Assembly (NCBI GenBank): GCA_039619475.1
Contig: CM077115.1
Location: 492,921,352 to 492,985,351, forward strand
Direction of reading: 5' to 3'
From: Icerya purchasi
Taxonomy: Eukaryota > Arthropoda > Insecta > Hemiptera > Monophlebidae
DNA: 64,000 bases
The notes under the pieces are model-generated. The model did not search any database and was not told where the DNA came from. It saw nothing but the letters and a program-made list of their open reading frames with translations. The position numbers and the translations under genes are program-made. Shown one piece after another: positions 56,227 through 64,000 of this stretch. Position 1 is the stretch's first letter. The number at the start of each line of letters is the position of its first letter.

Positions 56227-59200
56227 ATGAACGGTAAAGTGAAAAATAAATTCAAGAAGCAGATGTTTGTACACGCGAAAAATTTGGAAACGGATGCTCC
56301 GAATTCGGCCAAATCGACTTCCAGCTCATTTGCTGATCCGGCTCAGTATATGGTGAACGGTGAATTGCTGTTCAGAATACCGCCAGAGGCTCCGGTATTT
56401 ACACCGAGCAAAGAAGAATTTTTAGATCCGTTGGCCTACATTCACAGCATAAAGCCAATTGCGGAACGATGCGGTATCTGTAAAGTGAAACCACCGGCTA
56501 ACTGGCAACCGCCGTTTTCGGTTGACGTTGACCGCTTCAAGTTTACGCCGCGAATTCAGAAGTTAAACGAATTGGACGCAAATACGAGAGTTAAAATGTA
56601 TTTTTTGGAACGTTTGTCGATGTTCTGGAGTTTCAAGGGGCAGAAAATTAAAATACCGCTAGTGAATGATAAAATATTGGACATGTACTCGTTGTATAAA
56701 ATCGTCGAATCGGAAGGCGGTTTTGAAGCGGTAAATGCAGAGAAAAAATGGTGTCTCGTGGCTAGACGGATGGGATTTGTTAATGAAAAGGCGATAGCGC
56801 CAACGCTTCGATTTCACTATAAACGATTGCTTTTTCCCTACGAGGAATTCAATTTGGCCAGGAAAGAAGAAGCTAAAGAAGTGCAAAATAATAATAATAA
56901 TAATAATAAAACGAAAAATATTGAAAGGCCGAGAAAACAGTCAGCACCGCCGGCCGAATATAGTAGTAGTAATAGTAATAACAATCATACTAATGGTAAT
57001 AGTAATTGTAATAGCGATAACAATAATAGCGGCAGTAATATTAATGGAAGCAGTAAAAGACGAACTCGCTCGAATTATACGGAAAGTGATACAGAAATTT
57101 TAGTCAGTGAAACGTTCAAAAATCCGGTTATACAAGATAAGAACAAGGAGCTGCAGCGGTTAACGTTTTACGGCCCTGGACCAAAAATATTAGGTAACAG
57201 TAAAAAAAAAGGAGGAGGAAGTTTGTGCGCGGAAAGTATCGCTAGCAGTTCGAAAGATACAGACATCGATGCTAACGAACTGGTATCCGATTATCGGTGC
57301 GTAAGCTGTAATAACGGACAATCGGAAGAAAGTATTTTATTGTGTGACGATTGCGACAGCCCGTATCATACATTCTGTTTAGTGCCGCCGTTGAATTCAA
57401 TTCCGAAAGGTAATTGGCGTTGCCCGAAATGTATCGCGGCCGCCGTTACGAAGTTGAACGACACGTTCGGATTCGAGCAAGCTGAACGAGAGTATACGTT
57501 GCAGCAATTTGGAGAGATGGCCGATCAGTTTAAGTCGAACTATTTCAAAATGCCGGTTCACATGGTGCCGACGGAAATGGTCGAGCGGGAGTATTGGCGT
57601 ATCTTGTCATCTTTGGACTCGTCCGTCAGTGTAGAGTACGGAGCCGATTTGCATTCGATGGATCACGGAAGCGGATTCCCGACATATTTGGCGCTGAAAG
57701 AATGCGGAGAAGATGACGATTATTATCGCTCGTACGTGGAGTCTAGCTGGAATCTGAACAATATACCGGTACTGGAAGGTTCGGTGCTAGGCTACATTAA
57801 CGCCGACATTAGCGGTATGAAAATTCCGTGGATGTATGTCGGTATGTGCTTTTCGACGTTTTGCTGGCACAACGAAGATCACTGGAGCTATTCGATCAAC
57901 TATCTGCACTGGGGCGAACCGAAGACGTGGTACGGAGTTCCCGGGTCGAGCGCGGAAGAATTCGAACGCGTCATGCAGGATACTACTCCCGATCTATTCT
58001 ACAATCAGCCCGATTTGCTGCACCAGCTGGTGACGATTTTAAATCCGAACATACTGATGGACAAAGGGGTGCCCGTTTATCACATCGATCAGGCGGCCGG
58101 CGAATTCGTACTGACGTTTCCGCGTGCCTATCACGCCGGCTTCAATCACGGCTACAATTTCGCCGAAGCGGTAAATTTCGCTCCAAACGACTGGATACCG
58201 CTCGGACGATTGTGCGTCGATCACTACAGCAGCCTGCATCGGTATTGCGTTTTTTCGCACGACGAATTAATCTGCAAGATGGCTTCGTTAACGGATAAGC
58301 TGAGCTCGTCTTTAGCGATGGCAGCCTATGACGATATGGTAAAGATGTTGGAAGTGGAAAACCGGCAACGGAAAGCGCTGCTGGAATGGGGCGTGGTGAC
58401 TGCGGAACGTGAAGCGTTCGAACTGATACAAGACGACGAACGGCAGTGTTCCGAATGCAATACCACTTGCTTTTTGTCGGCCGTAACGTGTAAATGCACT
58501 CCGAATAAACTAGTTTGTCTGCGTCACTATCAGAGTCTTTGCTCTTGTCCGCCGGTACAGCATACGCTCCGTTATCGTTATACACTGGACGAACTACCGA
58601 TGATGTTAGAAAAGCTAAAGGAACACGCTGAATCCGCTTCTTTGTGGGTAACGAAAGTTCACGAAGCGTTGAATGTGTCTAGAGCGCGCACTATGACGTT
58701 ATCCGGTCTACGGACTTTGTTGGAAGAGGCGCGGCATAAGAAATTTCCGGACGATAATCGGTCGGTGCAGTTACTCGAACGTACCATAAAGTCGGTCGAA
58801 GACGCTTTAACGGTCGACTTCGAAACGATACTCACGTCGAAATCCGCCATTCTGCCGAACCGATTGAAGGTGGTCGAGATCGAACACTACTACAACGAGC
58901 TGAAAAGAATACCGTGCATTCTGCCGCAAGAAAGCGTTGTGAGTGGTTTTTTGGAATTCGCTCGAGAGTATAAAGAGCGAGTGCGACGCGTACTAGATTC
59001 AGACAGTTCTAGCGTGGAAGATTTGGAACGGTTAATGGCGGAAGCCGATTTCGCCAACATCGAAATGGACGAAGTGCGAGTTCTGCAAACCGAGATTCAA
59101 GCCCGCCAGTGGCTGAATCGGTGCAACAGTCAGGTAATAAATACGAACGGTAGATTGCCGCGTACGAAATCGCTCAAACAATGGCCGATGCCGCCGTTGA

Positions 59201-61053
59201 CCTTAGAGCGTCTGGATGAACTAATAGCGTCCGGGAAAGACGTCGATCATCTGGATAAAGTGACGGAAAAACTAGATCAACTGTTCGAGTTGAGAGAGAC
59301 GATGATTCAGCTGGAAGAAACGTCGAAATACTATTTAGCCGCCCGTTCGTCGCCTAAAAGACCGAGATTGTCCGATTTGCACGATTTATTGCAGGCTGCC
59401 GATAAATTGAATGTCGCCCTTTCGAAAAAACGAAAAATCGTCTCGCTCATCGAAGCGGCCACCAGATGGCGTCAGATTGCGAATGACGTACTCAACAACG
59501 GAAGTCTGCCGCCGTTCCTGCATTATGTAGAAAACGTTATTCGAGGTGCCTGCGATAACATCAATTTCGACGAAATGACCAAGCTGCAGACGATGGTCGC
59601 GGACGCGCAGAAATGGAAACGTCGCGTGAGAAGTCATTTTCTACCGGAACAGTCGCCGCTCTGGCTGTTGGACGTTATCGTACCGAGAAAAGAATTTCCG
59701 TCCACGCCGTCAGCTGACAATGGCACAGGAGAACACATGCTGAACGTAAACGATATGTTTAAGCATTTACGCAACATTGAAAGATCGGATCTATGGGAGA
59801 AGTTTAGAAAAGCCGAAAAGCGTGAAATGGAACTAATACTATCGCACCGCGTGAACAACGTTTACAAGCGGACGAATAAACGTAGTACATATTGCGTATG
59901 CCGTTGCGGTTTCTCCGTAAATTTGAAGGAGTGCGTCTTGTGTCGAAATCTGTACCATCCGCGTTGTTGTCTAACAACCGACATCGACTGTTGTCCAAAA
60001 AACGAACACGAATTAGTTTCATCGTCGTTCTCGAAATTGTTGCTATGCCCATTCTGCAAACGCAGCAAGCGACCACCGCTAGAAACTGTAACGCGAGAAT
60101 TGAAATCACTAACTGCACTCAGCGTCCGTTTGATGGAGGGTGAAGCTTTGCGTCGATTAGCCGAAAGAACCTCCGAGTGGATTACCGAAGTAGAAAGTGT
60201 ATTAGCCGGTAATAACGAAATCGCGTCGGCCGTTAATATTGTAAGAACGCTGCAGCAGGAAACCTCGTCGGTCATAGGAAATGCATCTCCTCAAATCGGA
60301 TTCGTTAAATTAAAAGAAGAGAATAGGTGCGTTTTGAAAAAGCTGCTTATTCGCGGTAACGTGTTGGAAGTAGATTTGCCGCAAAATGAACTAATCTATA
60401 AATTGCTGCAGTGCTCACAGTTGAAAACTGAAATTCATTCTGATACTAACGAAAACGATTCGGTGATACCGTCGCTGTTCGATGCGGACTCACTTAACTC
60501 GGAATTGTCGTACGAAACGTTTTACTTTAAAAGTGAACTGTTAGCGCCGGATGTCACTAATAATACGACGATAGCTTTAAACAGCAATAATAAAGGACAA
60601 AAAAGAAAATCGGAAACTGGAACAGCTGCGAAATACGATAAAGCTGTTAATGAAACGAATATTTCGGTCGGTAAGAATCGATCGGCGAAGCCGCAAACTA
60701 GGAGAACATGTAAGAAATCAAACATGGAACCGAAGAGAAAACAAACTTTTAACAATATTCTCATTACCAGTGACGATACTGCCATGAGCGATGACGACGG
60801 AGAAGAGGAAACGGGGAAAGTGTGCGATGTACGTAAATGTTTACAGCCGGACAGCGATTATGTTGATTGGGTACAGTGCGACTTATGCAAGAACTGGCTG
60901 CATATGATTTGCGTCGGAGTAACCAGAACTCAAATGGAAACTCAAACGGAATTTTTATGCGCCATCTGTTGCTCTAAGGTAAGTAGAAAATCAGATAATC
61001 CGATATTAGCAAAGTTCCGAGATTCCCCGGAAAATGTAATTTGCGTTGACTGA
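56227..61053 (+). CDS. KDM5: KDM5/Lid histone H3K4 demethylase, essentially single-exon
   Basis: 1,608 open codons start at ATG 56,227 in a good context (AAAAATGAA). Domains by residue: JmjN ~52-97 (EAPVFTPSKEEFLDPLAYI), ARID ~121-210, an Asn/Ser-rich linker ~220-275, PHD1 ~358-402, JmjC ~536-652, C5HC2 finger ~741-795, PLU-1 ~800-1,130, PHD2 ~1,221-1,279 and PHD3 ~1,532-1,580. JmjC keeps the iron ligands His548 and Glu550 (WHNEDHW) and His636 (AYHAGFN), and Lys566 (GEPKTWYG) for 2-oxoglutarate. The family removes methyl groups from H3K4me3/me2 in the nucleus. A full catalytic set and no stop in 4.8 kb argue against a dead copy. The last 25 codons may be intron, because a consensus donor AAG|GTAAGT lies at 60,979. 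Confidence 0.95.
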   Translation: MNGKVKNKFKKQMFVHAKNLETDAPNSAKSTSSSFADPAQYMVNGELLFRIPPEAPVFTPSKEEFLDPLAYIHSIKPIAERCGICKVKPPANWQPPFSVDVDRFKFTPRIQKLNELDANTRVKMYFLERLSMFWSFKGQKIKIPLVNDKILDMYSLYKIVESEGGFEAVNAEKKWCLVARRMGFVNEKAIAPTLRFHYKRLLFPYEEFNLARKEEAKEVQNNNNNNNKTKNIERPRKQSAPPAEYSSSNSNNNHTNGNSNCNSDNNNSGSNINGSSKRRTRSNYTESDTEILVSETFKNPVIQDKNKELQRLTFYGPGPKILGNSKKKGGGSLCAESIASSSKDTDIDANELVSDYRCVSCNNGQSEESILLCDDCDSPYHTFCLVPPLNSIPKGNWRCPKCIAAAVTKLNDTFGFEQAEREYTLQQFGEMADQFKSNYFKMPVHMVPTEMVEREYWRILSSLDSSVSVEYGADLHSMDHGSGFPTYLALKECGEDDDYYRSYVESSWNLNNIPVLEGSVLGYINADISGMKIPWMYVGMCFSTFCWHNEDHWSYSINYLHWGEPKTWYGVPGSSAEEFERVMQDTTPDLFYNQPDLLHQLVTILNPNILMDKGVPVYHIDQAAGEFVLTFPRAYHAGFNHGYNFAEAVNFAPNDWIPLGRLCVDHYSSLHRYCVFSHDELICKMASLTDKLSSSLAMAAYDDMVKMLEVENRQRKALLEWGVVTAEREAFELIQDDERQCSECNTTCFLSAVTCKCTPNKLVCLRHYQSLCSCPPVQHTLRYRYTLDELPMMLEKLKEHAESASLWVTKVHEALNVSRARTMTLSGLRTLLEEARHKKFPDDNRSVQLLERTIKSVEDALTVDFETILTSKSAILPNRLKVVEIEHYYNELKRIPCILPQESVVSGFLEFAREYKERVRRVLDSDSSSVEDLERLMAEADFANIEMDEVRVLQTEIQARQWLNRCNSQVINTNGRLPRTKSLKQWPMPPLTLERLDELIASGKDVDHLDKVTEKLDQLFELRETMIQLEETSKYYLAARSSPKRPRLSDLHDLLQAADKLNVALSKKRKIVSLIEAATRWRQIANDVLNNGSLPPFLHYVENVIRGACDNINFDEMTKLQTMVADAQKWKRRVRSHFLPEQSPLWLLDVIVPRKEFPSTPSADNGTGEHMLNVNDMFKHLRNIERSDLWEKFRKAEKREMELILSHRVNNVYKRTNKRSTYCVCRCGFSVNLKECVLCRNLYHPRCCLTTDIDCCPKNEHELVSSSFSKLLLCPFCKRSKRPPLETVTRELKSLTALSVRLMEGEALRRLAERTSEWITEVESVLAGNNEIASAVNIVRTLQQETSSVIGNASPQIGFVKLKEENRCVLKKLLIRGNVLEVDLPQNELIYKLLQCSQLKTEIHSDTNENDSVIPSLFDADSLNSELSYETFYFKSELLAPDVTNNTTIALNSNNKGQKRKSETGTAAKYDKAVNETNISVGKNRSAKPQTRRTCKKSNMEPKRKQTFNNILITSDDTAMSDDDGEEETGKVCDVRKCLQPDSDYVDWVQCDLCKNWLHMICVGVTRTQMETQTEFLCAICCSKVSRKSDNPILAKFRDSPENVICVD
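56881..57057 (+). repeat. Asn/Ser-rich low-complexity insert in KDM5
   Basis: AAT/AAC/AGT/AGC codon runs encode seven consecutive Asn (residues 221-227) and then a mixed Asn/Ser/Gly tract to about residue 275, between ARID and PHD1. AAT triplet slippage is the likely origin. Confidence 0.9.
60979..60984 (+). promoter_or_regulatory. Consensus splice donor near the KDM5 C-terminus
   Basis: AAG|GTAAGT falls in phase 0 directly after the last PHD3 cysteines (CAICCSK). If used, the protein loses its 24-residue read-through tail and continues in a downstream exon. Confidence 0.5.
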
Positions 61054-62450
61054 CGATGGATCGTCGTCAGAAATTTTTCTAGTTCCTACATAAAACACGA
61101 CGATTCTTCTTCCTCTCCAACATGTATATGCATGTGTGTGTGTGTGTGTGTGATGCGTATGATGTAAGTATATATATGTTTGTATATATATATATACTTT
61201 AAGATTTTTTTATTTTAATTAATTTTATATAAGTAACGATAATGTATATGTTATATTTTCGAGGATATACCCTCGCAGTTTATGGTAATAATACATTTTT
61301 TAGACGTATGATTATTATGATAATGTATAAACATACTTAAATTTTATACACTAATGTAAGTGACAAGCGTACAAAACTGTTGGAATATAAAATTTAATTA
61401 ATTTCATTTTTTGTTATGACGATACTTGTTTTATTTTAATAATAATGCAAAAAATTATAAAATTCAATAAAATAATCTCTTTTTGAAATCGTCTGAAACT
61501 TCATTCGTACAAAATCCATACATTGTATTGTTAATGTCTTGTGAACTAGTTAACATTGTAAGGCATTCGATACATAACACTTGTTCTATGGTCGATTATT
61601 ACCGTCTAGCGAGTTGCCGTTTTTATACGTTAAACTTTATGTATGTATCTTTATCTTTTTTACTGATTATTACTCTTCGTATATTTTTACATAATTATTA
61701 CATTTGTTTTATATAACAATATGTAAATTATAATTCTGAAACAAACTTAGTTCTGCTTGCTGACGTTTATCATCATTATCATTATTGTTATTGTTATAAA
61801 GACATATATATATATATATATATATATAATATAAGACTGTACTACTTAATTAATGGAATGTAATAAATTACAGTTCTTCTTTTTTCTAGGAGTTACTAGC
61901 AACTTATGTACATATTTACCTCTACAATGTATTATTTTTATTGAATTTATATTAGCGGCGACAATGTCGTTAAATTTTTATCAATTTGATTTATTATTTT
62001 ACGTGTATTTTTATAATATTTTGACTAAAGATTTGTAGTATGTGAAATAGCAAATGTAAGAAGTTATCGATCTCTCCATGATATTTGCACCAATTAGTGG
62101 CAACTCACCAAAATGTTACACATGTAAGGTACAAGTTTTATTCACAAATATTATGTATGTGTTCTCGTTTTAAAATAATTATACAATTTATAAAATATTT
62201 TAGTTTTTATTGTTGTTAAAATTATTCTGCTCATAATATCTAGAGTTGGTACGGGGGGATACACGCTGTAGATAATGTATGTGATTAAAATCAAAAAATA
62301 AAGTAGATAAAACAACGCGTTGAGAAATAACAGTATGAAAATAGAACAAAATAAAGATTTTACGAGTGCTTCCGTTTTTTTTATCTTCGGCCTTTTTGTA
62401 AATACATATATAAACACACACACACACATATTATGTGTGTGTGTGTGTAA
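61054..62450 (+). other. KDM5 3' UTR or intron
   Basis: No coding motif follows the stop. AATAAA occurs at 61,466-61,471, about 410 bases after the stop, and could serve an unspliced transcript. TG repeats (61,134-61,152), TA repeats (61,806-61,828) and a CA/TG palindrome (62,413-62,449) are present. Confidence 0.4.
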
Positions 62451-62453
62451 GAA

Positions 62454-62666
62454 GCGCGGTAGTCTCTCATTCCGGATCCAAGCCGCTCCCAGGTTTACAG
62501 GGCCTGAAATAAATGGGTACCAGAAAAATCTAGGAAAGTAAAGGCGGTTGTGAGAAAAGAATTTGCCCCTCTCCTACTCGCATTGGTTCCGTTGGCTTAG
62601 TATATTGTGAAGCTTAATTTGACAAACGCCCAACGCCCAGTCAAGGTTATGGGACTTACTTTACTT
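62454..62666 (+). repeat. tRNA-derived SINE, copy 2 (head deleted)
   Basis: The body matches copy 1 (34,781-35,046, opposite strand), for example CCTGAAATAA and TCTAGGAAAGTAAAGGCGG against TCTGGGAAAGTAAAGGCGG. Only GCGCGGTAG of the head remains before the body. The A-box remainder and the whole B box are missing, so this copy lacks its internal promoter. Confidence 0.75.
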
Positions 62667-63482
62667 ATATATAAAGACAAAAAATAGTAAAAGAACTATA
62701 GCAGCTAGAGAACTTTTTTTTTTAATCGGCGCATTTTTGATAACAAAATGTAGGATACCCAAACAATTTGTAAATTTAGAGCAAAAAACTTTAAAATATA
62801 TATCAATATATATAAATATATATCAAACTGAAACGCAAAAAAAATTTTAGTAACTGGAAAGTTTTTTTTTTTTCTCTTTCAGTTAACGTATTCTAGTTAT
62901 TAGAATATGGAATAAATATGAAACCCCCGGACAGTTTTTGAAGTACCTAAATTCTAAAAACGGTCCCAAACAAAAAACTATAAAAAAAAGTCCTCTGCCC
63001 GTTCTGTAGTAGTCACAGTTGTTTTTTTTTTAATCAAAATATTTTAGTCTCTAGAATATGAGAAAAATACAAAACCGACAGAATTTTAAAACTAAAAAAT
63101 AAAGTATTGAAACCAAAAGCGATAAGCACGAGTTATTTAAATTATTGTCAATGTTAGTTAAATGGAGATTCGTAAAAATAAGTACGAGTAACATCTTTTT
63201 TTCCGCTTATATCGTTTACTTAACTATATTAATTTTTTTAAGATATTTTAATCTGAAATTTTAAAATCTTGATTTTCGGTTTTAAATTAAAATATACGAA
63301 ATTAAATCACGATTTTTTTAAACAGACCTGAACGAAATCAATGAAATAAGCGATTGTTTATTCAAAGATATTTTTATGAAGTGTTTGGTATAACTTCGCA
63401 TAATATTTCATATAATGCGGTTAATGAAAACTTAATAGATGTATGTGGTTAATTCCCGTAAATAATAGACAAACATTTACAG
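62667..63482. other. No recognisable gene
   Basis: AT-rich with A- and T-runs; nothing recognised. Confidence 0.4.
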
Positions 63483-63523
63483 ATTCTATCCGATAAGCAA
63501 GTGAATTTTATTGAACAAACCGG
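63483..63523 (+). other. Candidate downstream mini-exon (KDM5 or another plus-strand gene)
   Basis: ACATTTACAG precedes and CGG|GTAAGT follows a 41-nt segment that, in phase 0, reads ILSDKQVNFIEQT plus two bases. The phase fits the KDM5 donor at 60,979. The peptide has no known counterpart that I recall in KDM5 proteins, so the link is inference. Confidence 0.3.
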
Positions 63524-63525
63524 GT

Positions 63526-64000
63526 AAGTTTCTATTTTGATGGTTCTTTGATTCACGTTTTGATAAAAAAAAACTATATTTTGATAATTTATTGCGGTAA
63601 TTTTACAATTCCATGTATCGTACAATAAAACAGCAGTCTAATATGGGTTAAATCGTAGAGTTTGTGCCTGATTGTTTGCCTCTGCTATCTGCTTTGATAT
63701 AGAACTCGATAATCACAATCAGGAATATAACGACGGTTCGCTTGATAAAACGGAAAAAAGTGCCGAACTGTTGGCAGACCATAAGCAAATCTATATTTGT
63801 GTCAGATTTTATGTCATTAGTTTTAATAATTATTAGGAAAACCACCTATGACACACAGACAGATAAACATCCATAACGAAGTTTCTTCTGTGTCACTTTT
63901 CTTGTTACTTATAATTCTAGCATTTTTATATAAATCCTCTTCTCACTTGGAATCGTATTAATTCATTTTTCTTTAGATAAATCCCTCCCCCTCTTAAATT
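63526..64000. other. No recognisable gene to the window edge
   Basis: AT-rich; the minus-strand frame at 63,648-63,845 has no support. If 63,483-63,523 is an exon, this is intron. Confidence 0.4.

Noticed and set aside
57828..58585. Open frames of 65-156 codons overlapping KDM5 on both strands
   Set aside because: They are shadows of the GC-richer KDM5 coding sequence with no independent support.
1..64000. CRISPR arrays, prokaryotic operons or rRNA genes
   Set aside because: No regularly spaced repeats, ribosome-binding-site-led gene strings or rRNA-like sequence were seen; the content is eukaryotic.

Overview
The window is AT-rich animal DNA, most likely from an insect and possibly a hemipteran. 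This is inferred from a split ataxin-10 gene, an insect-like KDM5/Lid gene, and a dense crowd of Tc1, mariner, hAT, R1-like, RTE-like, Jockey-like and Penelope-like remnants. There is no bacterial operon structure, rRNA, or CRISPR array. Most open frames shorter than about 120 codons are transposon debris or chance.

Two host genes are well supported and point away from each other. On the minus strand (31,776-49,307) is an ataxin-10 homologue that I assembled by eye from six exons. Every exon has plausible splice sites, all phases match, and the joined 1,125 nt stay open for 375 codons. Its introns are loaded with transposons: a 2.15-kb hAT element with a perfect 8-bp target duplication and two other retroelement pieces inside it (intron 2), a degenerate Mutator-like transposase and a non-LTR fragment (intron 3), and an I-type fragment plus a tRNA-derived SINE (intron 4). 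On the plus strand (56,227-61,053) is a KDM5/Lid histone H3K4 demethylase whose coding region is essentially one 4.75-kb exon. It carries JmjN, ARID, PHD1, JmjC, C5HC2, PLU-1, PHD2 and PHD3 with the iron ligands intact. Its 3' end is ambiguous: a consensus splice donor lies 75 bases before the stop and a phase-compatible mini-exon lies near the right edge.

Layout: 1-3,060 nested non-LTR pieces with a mariner-like element of long inverted repeats. 3,060-7,010 mostly unassigned, with an RTE-type fragment and two unrecognised minus-strand open frames. 7,167-7,581 hAT-type MITE. 8,726-10,404 complete but broken Tc1 element. 11,100-14,513 near-full-length R1-like retrotransposon. 15,170-15,970 a GC-richer island without an assigned gene. 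16,500-18,375 RTE-like element split by a small hAT-like insertion. 20,740-21,660 and 23,640-24,340 non-LTR 3' ends. 23,067-23,176 a perfect 46-bp hairpin. 25,735-26,115 TA-flanked MITE. 26,392-26,650 Helitron-type N-terminus. 27,213-28,060 mariner. 29,370-30,020 Jockey. 31.5-49.3 kb ataxin-10. 49.3-56.2 kb a 6.9-kb spacer. 56.2-61.5 kb KDM5. 62,454-62,666 a second SINE copy.

Family calls rest on motifs recognised by eye; no database search was run. Exon boundaries are from consensus splice sites and phase and have not been tested with transcripts.
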